DNA of 64,000 bases from Pseudomonas grimontii (GCF_007858185.1 NZ_VFES01000003.1:124001-188000), one strand, 5' to 3'. Positions 1 to 9,758 are shown, counted from the stretch's first letter. Made by a program: numbers and translations. The notes: generated by a model not told the origin, from the sequence alone.

Positions 1-2
1 CC

Positions 3-686
3 GTTGAACTAATACTAGAAAATGGCACGCCACCTGGCGATTATCCACTGAATGGTAACCCCGGCAACAAGATCAAACTTGTCTATTTGCCGCCCAACAC
101 CAACTTGCTTAATCATTACGCGGATAAGTTCGGAAATTTCCATTTGACTGAAACGGCCACATTAGAACGTGTGATAGGCAGTTTTGACTGTGTTGCAATT
201 AGTGTAAACGAAGAGATCACTGCGAAAGCCAATCTGGACCTTGGCGTGGTGTCCTTCGACCAGGAACTTCGACCTTCCAGCACAGGAATCCTGAAAGGCA
301 CCCTGCAAGACACGTCAAAAGCCAACTCGGAAAATTTCGTAGCAACGCAAGTGGTAATGGAGTTTGTCGGAGGAACGGGGCCGAACTCGTTCCTGCAAGT
401 CATTGCAAAAGTGAAGGGCGCTCCTGAAGAAAGGCAACTTCATCTTCACATTCCCCGCGCTCGCCTGGGTGAGCACCAACTGCCCATTACGACGAACGAA
501 GACGGTACGTCAGCCTTGGCCACATTGATTTATAACGGAGTGCATCACGCAACCGAGGGTACTATCAACTACCAATACGACAACGTTGCGCAACACTTCA
601 GTGGAGACCTCGAATTCCAGGCTAACGGCGGCATTACCTTCAAAGACGGAAAGTTTGACATCTCCGGGCTTATTCCTCCCCGATAG
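3..686 (+). CDS. Unrecognised protein, 5' end cut by the window edge
   Basis: The reading frame is open back to the first bases of the window, so the gene starts outside it; a TTG at 87 is only an internal codon of the same frame. About 228 residues are visible, ending at TAG 684-686. I see no signal peptide, membrane segment or catalytic motif. The sequence alternates short hydrophobic and polar stretches and is rich in Gly, Asn and Thr, suggesting a mainly beta-stranded protein. Base composition looks less GC-rich than the T6SS genes next to it, hinting at accessory origin. It is convergent with tagQ. Its place at the edge of a T6SS cluster allows a link to secretion, but nothing in the sequence shows one. 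No function is assigned. Confidence 0.6.
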   Translation, partial: VELILENGTPPGDYPLNGNPGNKIKLVYLPPNTNLLNHYADKFGNFHLTETATLERVIGSFDCVAISVNEEITAKANLDLGVVSFDQELRPSSTGILKGTLQDTSKANSENFVATQVVMEFVGGTGPNSFLQVIAKVKGAPEERQLHLHIPRARLGEHQLPITTNEDGTSALATLIYNGVHHATEGTINYQYDNVAQHFSGDLEFQANGGITFKDGKFDISGLIPPR

Positions 687-746
687 CCAAAGTAACGCGC
701 CACACCCAACCGTCAGCGCCAAATCGATAGGCGACAAAACGCCTAC

Positions 747-773
747 CGATGATTCATCGCAAATGAATCATCG
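747..773. terminator. Hairpin between convergent genes (possible bidirectional terminator)
   Basis: A perfect 11-bp inverted repeat (CGATGATTCAT / ATGAATCATCG) encloses a 5-base loop. A second, 6-bp hairpin (TAGGCG / CGCCTA) lies just upstream at 728-745. The pair sits between the stop of the left-edge gene and the stop of tagQ. There is no clear T-tract, so termination is inferred from position and structure. Confidence 0.4.
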
Positions 774-787
774 GCGGGCCTATACGC

Positions 788-1714
788 TTAAACGTTAGGG
801 CAAGGCACTGGCGCCCAATCGGCCAGGTTTGGATCGCGGCAAGTGCCTTCGATCTGCGCTTTACCGGCGCTGGCGACCTTCTTGCTTTCATCTTGCTTGG
901 TCTGGGCGGTCTGGAAGGTTTTCTCGGTGCTCACCGCTTCTGTTGGTACAGTTGGAAGAGGCGGCTTTTTCGGCGGTTTGCTGCCTGTACCTTTTTTCTT
1001 GCCTGGCGTCACAACGGGTGTGGTGTCAGCCTTGGCCACGGTGACCACGTCGGCACGCTGTACGCCAACCTGCTGCAGGTCTTTCTCGTAGGCCTGGGTG
1101 TAGTTGTTCAGGTCTTCGGCGGCTTTGCCGTTGACCGCAACGATCAGGTCATTGGATTCCTTCAGGCCCGAGACGATTTCCGCCAGGCGCTTGCGGCCTT
1201 CGGTGTCGTTGACGGTCTTGGCTTTGCGATCAGTCACCAACTTGGTGAATGCGCTCTGGTAGCACTGCTGGGACGCCCTGGCGTACGCGGTGCTGCGGTC
1301 GATGTCAGAGGCGCTTTTGTTCACGTCAGCCGCATACGAGGCAATGCGCTGGTTGTCATCGGCGATCTGCTTCTGACGCTCGGTGTAGTAACCCGCTGCG
1401 CCGCCGGCCAGGGCCCCGCCCGCTGCGCCAATGGCGGCGTTACGGCCACGCTTTTCCTTGTCGCCGGTCAGGGCGCCCAGCAATGCACCGCCGGCCGCGC
1501 CGATGGCTGCACCGGTGACAACCGACTTGGTCATGTTCGAGTCGGTGGCGCGCAAGTGCTGCACCGGCTCGTAGCAGTTGGGGTAGTACTCGACCTTGGT
1601 GCTGGACGCGACCTTGGAAGCCGGCGACGTGGCGCAGCCTGTCAACACGGTGCTGAAGCCAGCGGCAATCAGCAGCAAGTGACGCTTGGAAACCGCCTTA
1701 CGGGAAAAAAGCAT
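788..1714 (-). CDS. tagQ: TagQ, outer-membrane lipoprotein of the T6SS signalling module
   Basis: Last gene of the leftward T6SS unit. The N-terminus has basic residues, a hydrophobic stretch and a lipobox (LTGC, Cys27), so it should be a lipoprotein. Residues about 65-110 hold two glycine-zipper segments (AAIGAAGGALLGAL and AAIGAAGGALAGGA), then a helical, charged region and a low-complexity Lys/Pro/Thr tail near residues 235-270. In P. aeruginosa TagQ anchors TagR to the outer membrane, upstream of the PpkA kinase in the threonine-phosphorylation pathway. Assignment rests on size (308 aa), lipobox and gene order tagT-tagS-tagR-tagQ; glycine-zipper lipoproteins alone are not diagnostic. Confidence 0.82.
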   Translation of the reverse strand: MLFSRKAVSKRHLLLIAAGFSTVLTGCATSPASKVASSTKVEYYPNCYEPVQHLRATDSNMTKSVVTGAAIGAAGGALLGALTGDKEKRGRNAAIGAAGGALAGGAAGYYTERQKQIADDNQRIASYAADVNKSASDIDRSTAYARASQQCYQSAFTKLVTDRKAKTVNDTEGRKRLAEIVSGLKESNDLIVAVNGKAAEDLNNYTQAYEKDLQQVGVQRADVVTVAKADTTPVVTPGKKKGTGSKPPKKPPLPTVPTEAVSTEKTFQTAQTKQDESKKVASAGKAQIEGTCRDPNLADWAPVPCPNV

Positions 1715-1798
1715 AAGTAGTGTTCTCTTCTAAGTTTGACTTGCCCAGCACGGCCACTGCCGCCTGAGTCCCTTCCAAGCTCGCCATACAGCCAGCGA

Positions 1799-3508
1799 TC
1801 ATCGCTGACCGCTCGCTGCGAGCAATTCCTTCAAGATCGTCGCCGGGTCGGCCCGCTGTTGTTTGCGGTAGTTGCCAACATGGCGAACGAACAGTGTTGC
1901 GCGCGTCACCAGGCTTTTGCCGAGCACTGGCTTGCGATCCAACTCTTCCTTGATCCGTTGAAACTGTGCCTGGATCACCGCATCGGTATAACGCGTGCCA
2001 GTGGCCAGGTTGTCGATATAGATCGCCACCGCGCCATCGAGGGCGCTGCGCCCGTTCTCGATGGCCGTGGCAAATAGCGTTGCGCTGGCCTCGTCCTTAT
2101 TGTCCAGGGCCTGTTGGCGACTCTTCTGCAGGTTGGCCAGGCGGATGTTGTAGTTGCTGATGGTCTCGGCCACCAACGCGGCCGACTGAATCAGGTTGCC
2201 CGCCGCCTCTTCGCGTTGCTGGGCGATCAGCGAGACATTGCGCTTGAGCTCTTCATTGACCAGCCCCAACTCAGCCTGCAGCTTGGGGTCGACGCTGGCG
2301 GCGATGATGCTGTCCAGGCGCTTGGTCGGGTCCTGGGCGTCGTCGATGGCGTCGGTCAGCGAGGCCAGGCGGCCCTCTTTCTGCCACTGCGCAAACAGCT
2401 CCTTGTAACGCGAGCGCGGTGCCGACAACGCACCAATCGCCACGCGGAAACCGGTGGTTTCATTGCTTTGCTCGGTGCCGTCGGCGGCGAACAGCGGGTA
2501 TTCGCGGCGCATGCCGGTAAACAGCGTGCCCTCGCCTTCCAGGTAGTTGCCACCCTTGACCACAAAGCCGCCGTAAGTGCCCTGGCGGCGGCCGGCATGC
2601 ACCAGTTGGAAGGATTCCTGGACCATTTCCGCGGCGTTGCCGATCACGTCGAACATGCCGATCGGGTTGGGCAACTTAGTGCCGATAGGCATCAGGCGCG
2701 CGGCCTGGCCGGTGCCGCCTGCGACTTGGTTGAACACCGCGTAATCACCCAGCGGGCCGTCGCTATCGCTGCCTTCGACACGGCGTGGAAACAGGCGCCC
2801 TTCGAGGTCCTGACGGCTCACCGCCTGGCCCCCACGCGCGGCGAACTCCCATTCCACTTCGGTGGGCAGGCGTACAAAACCCAGGCCACCGTCTTCTGCC
2901 GACGAACCGCGACCACTCACCGGCAGCAAGTCGCGGTGGTATTTCATCAGCCAGGCGCTGTACACCGCCGAAAAGCGCTCAGCCTCGAAGCGCGACAGCT
3001 TCACCTTGGGCAAACGCCCGGCCATGCCGGTGGGTGCATCGCACGCTGGCGCCGGTTCGCCACTGGCCAGCGACTGCGCCTGGGCCATCACCTGGGCGTA
3101 CTGGCGTGCGGTCACTTCGTACTTGCCGATGAAGTACAGCATGGGCTTGAGCGGGGTCTTGGCGTCGGTCTTCGGCATCAAGGGTGCGATGACTTTGTTC
3201 CAGTCTTTCGGCAAGTCCTTGAGGGTGAACTGGCCGTTGATAAAGTCGCGGCGGTAGCCGGAGATAAACGACTGCTGATAACCCGCCTCGCCTTCGGCGA
3301 AGGGGTAGCCGAGGCTGATCTCGCGGTCATCCAGAGTCCCTTGGGCCAACACGTAGGCGTAGCGGAACACCATATTGCCTTCGCACGGCAGCGGCAGGCT
3401 GACGTCATCGGGCAACGGCTTGGGGTTGTCGAGCTTGTCACTTGCCTCATCAGCCCAGGCCATCGAGGCCAGGCTCAGCGCCACAACGGCGCCCAGTAAC
3501 TTATACAT
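1799..3508 (-). CDS. tagR: TagR, periplasmic FGE-sulfatase-fold regulator of PpkA
   Basis: About 569 residues. The ATG at 3508 is chosen because it follows an AAGGAA ribosome site and opens a clean signal peptide (MYKLLGAVVALSLASMAWA); the frame continues upstream to 3607 but without these. Residues about 100-365 look like a formylglycine-generating-enzyme/sulfatase-modifying domain (YEVTARQYAQV, RLPTEVEWEFAARGG, GFRVAIG), followed by a helical, probably coiled-coil C-terminus. In P. aeruginosa TagR promotes PpkA activation and is held by TagQ; the fold is used non-enzymatically there. The start overlaps the tagS stop by 8 bases, indicating translational coupling. Confidence 0.9.
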   Translation of the reverse strand: MYKLLGAVVALSLASMAWADEASDKLDNPKPLPDDVSLPLPCEGNMVFRYAYVLAQGTLDDREISLGYPFAEGEAGYQQSFISGYRRDFINGQFTLKDLPKDWNKVIAPLMPKTDAKTPLKPMLYFIGKYEVTARQYAQVMAQAQSLASGEPAPACDAPTGMAGRLPKVKLSRFEAERFSAVYSAWLMKYHRDLLPVSGRGSSAEDGGLGFVRLPTEVEWEFAARGGQAVSRQDLEGRLFPRRVEGSDSDGPLGDYAVFNQVAGGTGQAARLMPIGTKLPNPIGMFDVIGNAAEMVQESFQLVHAGRRQGTYGGFVVKGGNYLEGEGTLFTGMRREYPLFAADGTEQSNETTGFRVAIGALSAPRSRYKELFAQWQKEGRLASLTDAIDDAQDPTKRLDSIIAASVDPKLQAELGLVNEELKRNVSLIAQQREEAAGNLIQSAALVAETISNYNIRLANLQKSRQQALDNKDEASATLFATAIENGRSALDGAVAIYIDNLATGTRYTDAVIQAQFQRIKEELDRKPVLGKSLVTRATLFVRHVGNYRKQQRADPATILKELLAASGQR

Positions 3509-4685
3509 CTCTGATTCCTTCAGAAGCCTGGATACGCGCCACTCGCCAACCACCACAGGCGGCCGCCACGGCGCTGACGCCAAGGACTGCAACCAGGGCC
3601 AGGCCATAGTGACGCGCCAGCAGGTGGCTGGCGTGTTCGCCCGGCACCTGCACGAATAATTTGTTCAAACCCGCTTCGGCCAGGCCATACAGCCCGGCAC
3701 TGAGCAAGGCGGCAAACCCTGCGCTGTACAGCGCTTGCAGCACCACAAACAGCAACAGCGCGCCGGTGGAAAACCCCAACAGGCGCAACACCGACAACTC
3801 TCGACGCTTGCGTGCCACAGCCGCCAACGCCCCGGCGAAGATCGCCGCAAATGCTCCCGCCAAGGCCAGCCCGGCGATGATCCAGAACACAATCGACAGG
3901 TTGCGGCTCAGCGACTGCACCTGCGCGATGGTCTGGGCCTGAGTCGATACCAACAGAGTCTGCCCGGCGAAAAACACCCGCAACGGCTCCACATCGCTGA
4001 GGCTGCGCGCATACAAGCGAAACGCCGGATACACCCGCTGGTCGCTCACAGCGACCTCATCCCCCGCCCAACCCAACGCCGGCACCGCCCGGCCATCGCG
4101 GTAATCTTCCGCCGCTTCCAGCAATCTCAAATCGGCAAACAACCCATCCCGAGCGAAGGCTTCCAGCGGCAGCACCGCCAGTACCTGCAAGCGCGTGCGC
4201 TGGGCTTCCACGCGTCCGGCCACTTGCCGCGCAAAGCGGGTCTCCAGCCAATCCCCCGGCCGCGCCGCAAGCTTCTCGGCAGCGGTGTGGCTCAGCACGA
4301 TCTGGTCCAGACCCTTGGGCATCGGCAGGCCGTTGAGCAACGGGTCACCCGCCGCCGTCGGCAACATTTCCAGGGTCAGCGTGCCCACCTGCGCCGTCGC
4401 CGCAATCTGCCGCGTACGCGGTAAGGCGAACGCCACATCGCTGCGCTGGCCGAGCTGTTCGACAAATGCGCTGCTGAATCGACCACCGCCCAACGGAATA
4501 ATTTCACGGGTGGCCGGATCGGTCTCCAAACGTTCGGTCAAACTGCTAACCAGTCCAAATTTCAGGCCGAATAACACCAGCAACGGCGCGATCACCGCCA
4601 CCAGCGCCAACACCGAACAGGCCGACAGCCAGGCATCGTTGCGGTAATCCTGCCAGGCCAGGGACGCCACCAGGGGGATGCGCAT
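3501..4685 (-). CDS. tagS: TagS, ABC-type permease of the TagTS complex
   Basis: 394 residues from the ATG at 4685, which overlaps the tagT stop as TGATG. The frame is open further upstream (to 4739), but that part lies inside tagT. Layout is typical of MacB/FtsX permeases: one N-terminal membrane segment (about residues 20-45), a periplasmic domain, then three C-terminal segments near residues 265-380. With TagT it forms an inner-membrane ABC complex needed to relay the surface signal to PpkA; no transported substrate is known. Identity follows from the permease architecture and position between tagT and tagR. Confidence 0.88.
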   Translation of the reverse strand: MRIPLVASLAWQDYRNDAWLSACSVLALVAVIAPLLVLFGLKFGLVSSLTERLETDPATREIIPLGGGRFSSAFVEQLGQRSDVAFALPRTRQIAATAQVGTLTLEMLPTAAGDPLLNGLPMPKGLDQIVLSHTAAEKLAARPGDWLETRFARQVAGRVEAQRTRLQVLAVLPLEAFARDGLFADLRLLEAAEDYRDGRAVPALGWAGDEVAVSDQRVYPAFRLYARSLSDVEPLRVFFAGQTLLVSTQAQTIAQVQSLSRNLSIVFWIIAGLALAGAFAAIFAGALAAVARKRRELSVLRLLGFSTGALLLFVVLQALYSAGFAALLSAGLYGLAEAGLNKLFVQVPGEHASHLLARHYGLALVAVLGVSAVAAACGGWRVARIQASEGIRDV

Positions 4686-5389
4686 CAGCACGCCTCCCCG
4701 AGGGTCGCGGTGACGCCGCCGTCGGTGTCGCGCCGACAACTGATGCGCCGCACCTGCAAGCCACTGGCGCGGGCCAGGGGTTCGTCATGGGTGGCGATCA
4801 CACAGGCGGCGCGGTGCTCGCGGGCCTGGGCCAGCAGGGCCTGCATCACGCGCTCGGCATTCAGCGGGTCAAGGGACGCGGTCGGCTCATCGGCCAGCAC
4901 CAGTTGCGGTGCATGGGCCAGGGCGCGGGCGCAGCTCACACGTTGGCGCTGGCCCACCGACAACGCGGCCGGCTTCTTGGCCAACTGGTCGCTGATCTCC
5001 AGCTGTTCAGCCAGGCGCGTCACGCTGCCATCATCCCTCAAGCCCAGCAGTTGCCGGGACAGCGCGATATTGCTGCGCACATCCAGAAAGCCCAGCAGCC
5101 CACCGGTTTGCAGCACATAGCCCAAGTACTGGCTGCGCAGCGCAGCCAGGCTGGATTGCTGATCGGCGCGCCACAGTCCACCAATGTCCTGCTGATTGAA
5201 TTCGAACCGGCCCACCTGATCCGGCGCCAGTACCAGCGCCAACAGATCCAGCAAAGTGCTCTTGCCGCACCCACTCGGCCCGACAATCGCCAACTGCTCC
5301 CCGGCACGCAGGTGCAGCGCCGGGATCACCAGGCTGTAACGCTGGCTCCCGATCCCCCGGCTCTTGTGCACTGCGCTCAGGTTCAGCAT
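4685..5389 (-). CDS. tagT: TagT, ABC ATPase of the TagTS complex
   Basis: 234 residues with all ABC ATPase motifs: Walker A GPSGCGKS (about 37-44), signature LSVGQRQRV, Walker B LVLADEP and a switch histidine in IATHDE. It pairs with the permease TagS in the inner membrane. In P. aeruginosa TagT has ATPase activity and acts upstream of PpkA in sensing damage by neighbouring cells. The start codon overlaps the ppkA stop (TAATG) and its own stop overlaps the tagS start, so ppkA-tagT-tagS-tagR are tightly coupled. Confidence 0.92.
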   Translation of the reverse strand: MLNLSAVHKSRGIGSQRYSLVIPALHLRAGEQLAIVGPSGCGKSTLLDLLALVLAPDQVGRFEFNQQDIGGLWRADQQSSLAALRSQYLGYVLQTGGLLGFLDVRSNIALSRQLLGLRDDGSVTRLAEQLEISDQLAKKPAALSVGQRQRVSCARALAHAPQLVLADEPTASLDPLNAERVMQALLAQAREHRAACVIATHDEPLARASGLQVRRISCRRDTDGGVTATLGEAC

Positions 5390-8388
5390 TACGGCAGTGT
5401 CGACAACGGCACGCGGTACAACGCATCGCCCGGCTCGGCATCGCCGAAACGGACCCAGTTGGCCACGTCATTGTGGAAGGTTTCGTAGAGGCGGATTTTC
5501 GAATCCAGCTCGTCGATAAAGTCTTCCTGCTCGGCCACGCTCAACGACAACCACAGGTCCTGGGTCATGTTCAGCGACTTGCTGCGGTACGGCAGGCCTT
5601 CCAGGTATTCGCCGAGAATGCCGCCGTCGGCCAGGTTGCCGCCCTTGCGCAGGGCCTGCGGGTCGCGGCTCATGTAGGCCGAGGCGCTGGCGATTTCCTG
5701 GAAGAAATCCTTGGGCGAGGTCTGGGTCTTGCGCGCCGCATCGACGATCAGTTTCAGCGACTGTTGCAGGTCGTTGAGCTGCAATTTGGTCAGCATCACG
5801 CACACCTGGAACGCCGGCAGCGCGGGGTTGGTCAGGTCGCGGTCGGCGGTCCAGGCGCTGACCAGCTGCGGCGCCTGGCTCGCGCCCTTGCGACCGAGGA
5901 AATCCATGTGCATCGCATAACCGACCGCTGCGGATTTGTCCGCCAGGCTCGGCGCGGCACTCAACAACGGCACCGGTTGCGGAGTGTTGCTGCGCACCTG
6001 ATGCACGAGGTTGGCGAACACGCTGCCGATCTCGTCGACGCGCTCGCCCAGCTTGCGTACATCGCCACCCGGAACCGCTGTGTACAGGTCGCCGATCTGC
6101 GGGTTGGCGTCGGCCGTGAGGATGCGGTACTGGCTCTCGGCGCCGGCGTGGGTTTTCTTGCCGGCGTCGGTGCGCAGGTGCAGCGCGTAGATCTTGATCT
6201 GCTTGCCCAGCGCGGCCTGGCGCACTTCGGCTTCGTTCATCTGGGTGGCGGCAAACGGGTCGTTCTTACGCAAGGCACCGGCGTCGGTGACCAGCAGGAT
6301 GATACGCCCGCCATAGCCGGACCAGTCCATGCCGTCCACGGCCTGCATCACCCCGGCAAACGCGTCCTCGTTGAAGGAGTGGCTGGACACGGTAGACGCC
6401 TTCACCTGGCGCGCCATGTCGAGGAAGCGTTGCGGGTCGCGGCCCTGGTCGAGGCTGATCAGGGTCTTGGCCACGTATTCCAGGCCAGGGGTTTTCTTGA
6501 TGCTGCTACGGAAACCGACCATGCCGAAGCTGACACTGTCCAACTCGCCACGCTCGGCGATACGGGTTTGCAGCTCGTGCACTACATCGCGAATCTGGTC
6601 GATATAGGGCTGCATCGATACGGTGGTGTCGACCACCAGCACCACCGCCGTGCGGAAGGCGTCGGCATTCGCGTTGATCACCGGCGTCGCGGGCTTGGCC
6701 GCCGCGTTACTGCCTGGGTCGATGGAGGCGATGTTAAGCAACTGCACCGGCTGGCCGTTTTCGTCGAAGCTCTCCTTGGCGTCGAAAATCGGCAGCAGGT
6801 AGAACTGGTTCTGCGGCACCGCGCTGGCGGACGGCTCCAGGGCCAGCACCTGGCCGTTGTCTTCGCGGTTCTTCTGCGCCTTGGCCAGCACGCCTTTGGC
6901 GGCGGCAGGGTCAGCCAGCAGTTTTTCCACTTCAGCGGATTGGCGCAGGAACATCACCGGCGCCCGGCCAGAGCGTTCGGTGAATTTGAGCACGAGGCTC
7001 TGCTTCCAGTCGCTGACCTGGGCAGCCGGCAACCAGCCGTCACTGCGACCGTCGGTGGCGGCACCGACGCGCAACCACGGGCTGCCGTCGACGTCTTTGC
7101 GCTGGTACACATAAAGCACGGAGAACGCCGGCAGGGCCTTGCCCGGCGCGCTGCCGGCGTCATTCGACAGCTTGGCGCCGGGCTTGCTGAGGACGCGCTG
7201 GAACAGGGTCTTCTTACCGGCCATCAACAATGGACGTTGGCCGCCGTCCGCCTCAGGAGGCGTTGCCTGGGGCACTTCAACTACCGCCGCAGGTGGCTTG
7301 GCCTGAGGCACGACGGCAGCCGGCGGCTTGGCCGGTTCATCACTGCCGCTCAACCACCAGTAGCTGCCGCCACCAATGGCCAATGCGACGGCCACGGCTA
7401 CGGCGGCCAGTGCCAACACCGGCCCACGCCGCTGCTCGGACACGGCGTTATGCCGGGGCGGCGTCACCACCGGTTGGCGCACCGGTTGCGGCTGGGGTTT
7501 ATCGGTCGGGATGTCGATCGTGACCGGCGTCATGCCCGCCAGATCAAAACTCAGCGGAATCGGCAACGGCCGCACCAGCGTGGCCTCCGGCGAGTCCGTC
7601 GGCAGGTTATCCAGCGCCTGCAGCAGCGCCGCCGCATCCGGGAAACGCTCCGCCGGGTCCTTGGCCAACAGCTTGCGCAGCACGCCCTGATAACGGCCAT
7701 GGTGCACCGGCAATTCCGGCAAGGGTTCGGTCAGATGCGCCAGCGCCGTGGACAGCGCATCGCTGCCGTTATACGGCAGCTTGCCGACGAGGATTTCATA
7801 CAGCACCACGCCCAACGCATACAGGTCGGCACGGCCATCAATCTCCTGGCCCCGCGCCTGCTCCGGGCTCATGTAGCTCGGCGTGCCCACGGCAAAACCG
7901 GCCTGGGTGAACTGGGTGCGGTCGTCCAGGGACTTGGCGATACCGAAGTCCGACAGCACCGCCGTGCCATCGGCACGGAACAGGATGTTTGCCGGTTTGA
8001 CGTCGCGGTGCACCAGCCCCTGGGCATGGGCATAGCCTAGCGCCGAGGCGATCTGACGGATAAGCGTGAGGCCCTGCTCAGGCGTCAGGCCGGCGGCGAT
8101 GCGCTCCTTGAGCGTGCCGTTGGGCAGGTATTCCATGGCCATGTAATACAGCTCACCGACATTGCCGATGTCATGGATGGTCACCGTGTGCGGGTGCGAC
8201 AGCCGCGCCAGGGTCTTGCCCTCGCGCAGGAAGCGCTCGCAGAAACTCGGGTCGGCCGCCAGCGCCGCCGCCATCACCTTCAACGCCACCTTGCGCTCCA
8301 GGGAGCGCTGGGTCGCCAGGTACACGCTGGCCATGGCGCCTTCGCCGATCTCGCCTTCGATGTCGTAGCCCGGAATCACAATGTTCAT
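5389..8388 (-). CDS. ppkA: PpkA, membrane Ser/Thr kinase with von Willebrand A domain
   Basis: 999 residues. Kinase domain at residues 8-270: glycine loop GEIGEGAMASV, catalytic Lys37, HRD at 127-129, DFG at 147-149 and GTPSYMSPEQ. A proline-rich linker and one membrane segment (about 323-347) follow, then a periplasmic region with an SH3-like stretch and a von Willebrand A domain starting TAVVLVVDTTVS, whose DxxxS is a MIDAS-like site. In the H1 system PpkA dimerises on signal from TagQRST and phosphorylates Fha, triggering T6SS firing. It overlaps pppA by 4 bases, the opposing phosphatase. Confidence 0.95.
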   Translation of the reverse strand: MNIVIPGYDIEGEIGEGAMASVYLATQRSLERKVALKVMAAALAADPSFCERFLREGKTLARLSHPHTVTIHDIGNVGELYYMAMEYLPNGTLKERIAAGLTPEQGLTLIRQIASALGYAHAQGLVHRDVKPANILFRADGTAVLSDFGIAKSLDDRTQFTQAGFAVGTPSYMSPEQARGQEIDGRADLYALGVVLYEILVGKLPYNGSDALSTALAHLTEPLPELPVHHGRYQGVLRKLLAKDPAERFPDAAALLQALDNLPTDSPEATLVRPLPIPLSFDLAGMTPVTIDIPTDKPQPQPVRQPVVTPPRHNAVSEQRRGPVLALAAVAVAVALAIGGGSYWWLSGSDEPAKPPAAVVPQAKPPAAVVEVPQATPPEADGGQRPLLMAGKKTLFQRVLSKPGAKLSNDAGSAPGKALPAFSVLYVYQRKDVDGSPWLRVGAATDGRSDGWLPAAQVSDWKQSLVLKFTERSGRAPVMFLRQSAEVEKLLADPAAAKGVLAKAQKNREDNGQVLALEPSASAVPQNQFYLLPIFDAKESFDENGQPVQLLNIASIDPGSNAAAKPATPVINANADAFRTAVVLVVDTTVSMQPYIDQIRDVVHELQTRIAERGELDSVSFGMVGFRSSIKKTPGLEYVAKTLISLDQGRDPQRFLDMARQVKASTVSSHSFNEDAFAGVMQAVDGMDWSGYGGRIILLVTDAGALRKNDPFAATQMNEAEVRQAALGKQIKIYALHLRTDAGKKTHAGAESQYRILTADANPQIGDLYTAVPGGDVRKLGERVDEIGSVFANLVHQVRSNTPQPVPLLSAAPSLADKSAAVGYAMHMDFLGRKGASQAPQLVSAWTADRDLTNPALPAFQVCVMLTKLQLNDLQQSLKLIVDAARKTQTSPKDFFQEIASASAYMSRDPQALRKGGNLADGGILGEYLEGLPYRSKSLNMTQDLWLSLSVAEQEDFIDELDSKIRLYETFHNDVANWVRFGDAEPGDALYRVPLSTLP

Positions 8389-9104
8389 GCCGATACCTTC
8401 ACGACGATGGCGGTGATGTTGTCCGGCGCGCCGCGGTTGAGCCCCAGGTGCACCAGGCTGCGCACGATTTCGTCCGGCGCGTTGTGGCTGAGCACTTCGC
8501 GGATTTCATGGTCTTCGACGGTTTTGTTCAGGCCATCGCTGCACAGCAGGTAGCTGTCGCCGGGGGCGATCAGCAGGTCGACCACCGCCAGCTCCAACTG
8601 GGCCTCCACGCCAATGGCGCGGGTGACGATATTGGCACGCGGGTGCACGCGGGCATCGGCTTCGCTGAGCAGGCCGCTGTCTTGCAGGTCCTGCACGTAG
8701 CTGTGGTCGCGCGAGATGCCTTCGAGCACGCCGTCGCGCAGGCGGTACAGGCGACTGTCGCCAGCCCACAGGCACACACCGCGCAAGCCGCGTGCAGCGA
8801 GCACCACCACCGTGCTGCCCATCATGGTCACGCCACGGTTGGCGGTTTCTTCACGCACGGCGGCGTTGATGCGGATCAGGTCATTGCGCAAGGCCGCCGA
8901 GTACTCGTCGAGGGAGCGCCCCATCGGCACGCTGCGCAGGCTGTCGACGATCAGGCTGCTGACGTAATCCCCCGCCGCATGCCCGCCCATGCCGTCGGCC
9001 ACCACCCACAGGCGATTTTCCGGCAGGTCCAGGCACGCGTCTTCGTTGACCTGGCGGACCATGCCCACATGGCTTTTGCTCGCGGATTTGTACGTCGACC
9101 CCAT
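8385..9104 (-). CDS. pppA: PppA, PP2C-family protein phosphatase
   Basis: 239 residues with PP2C motifs: VADGMGGHAAGDYVS (metal-binding Asp), GDSRLYRLRDG, LLCSDGL and the closing DNIT. It removes phosphate from Fha and so switches the T6SS off between firing events, opposing PpkA. The ATG abuts the tagF stop (TAGATG) and the 3' end overlaps the ppkA start as ATGA, so phosphatase and kinase are made from one message. No membrane segment is visible; it should be cytoplasmic. Confidence 0.95.
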   Translation of the reverse strand: MGSTYKSASKSHVGMVRQVNEDACLDLPENRLWVVADGMGGHAAGDYVSSLIVDSLRSVPMGRSLDEYSAALRNDLIRINAAVREETANRGVTMMGSTVVVLAARGLRGVCLWAGDSRLYRLRDGVLEGISRDHSYVQDLQDSGLLSEADARVHPRANIVTRAIGVEAQLELAVVDLLIAPGDSYLLCSDGLNKTVEDHEIREVLSHNAPDEIVRSLVHLGLNRGAPDNITAIVVKVSA

Positions 9105-9758
9105 CTACACCACACCTTCTTGTCCGAGCAAAAACTGCGCAAAATCGCCAGCGGCAGGCAGGCCCTGACACCGCAATAAACCAGGGGAAATCGTCTGTGA
9201 ACCACGTCCCCACCACAGGCTCGCCCCGTCGCAGGCCTGTTCGGCGAGCGCGGTCATGCGCTGATGAGGCACGCTGGCCGCCACGCGTTGCAGACCGGCG
9301 AAACGGCTGTCGACCGCGCGCGGCTCTGTCGCCGGCAAGCCCAGGTCGTCGAGGCCATCGTTGAAGCGTTCGAACGTGGCGCCGGCATCCAGGGTACTGA
9401 GCAACAGCTCTTCAGCCCGCTCGAACCAACTGTCCGGCCCGCCCACCAGAGACGCGGGGTTGATGTCGTGATCAAGCAAGGTGACCACCGCCAGCGGGAA
9501 ATAGCGCCCGACCCGGTCAATGCTCGGCATCACCACGCCCGCCGCCGCGTCCGGCCCACACACGCCGGGCGCCAGCACAAAGCGCCACAGAGGGCTGACC
9601 AGGTACGCATTGAGCCAGCCGGCGCCCAGGCTGTTCTGGCTGGCAAGCAAACCCGCCGCCAGCCAGCTGTCCCACGGGCCGATAAAGCTCTGGGGCAAGG
9701 CGCGGCTGACGAAGTCACCGCGGCTCGCCAACTTGCCGTAGAAGCCCAGCGTCGTCAT
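9105..9758 (-). CDS. tagF: TagF, post-translational repressor of T6SS assembly
   Basis: 217 residues, beginning with the family-typical opening for TagF/ImpM (DUF2094) proteins: GFYGKLASRGDFVSRALP and PWDSWL. TagF holds the T6SS off independently of phosphorylation, by binding Fha in P. aeruginosa. In some species TagF is fused to PppA; here the two are separate but directly adjacent. It overlaps the tssM stop by 4 bases. Confidence 0.93.
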   Translation of the reverse strand: MTTLGFYGKLASRGDFVSRALPQSFIGPWDSWLAAGLLASQNSLGAGWLNAYLVSPLWRFVLAPGVCGPDAAAGVVMPSIDRVGRYFPLAVVTLLDHDINPASLVGGPDSWFERAEELLLSTLDAGATFERFNDGLDDLGLPATEPRAVDSRFAGLQRVAASVPHQRMTALAEQACDGASLWWGRGSQTISPGLLRCQGLPAAGDFAQFLLGQEGVV

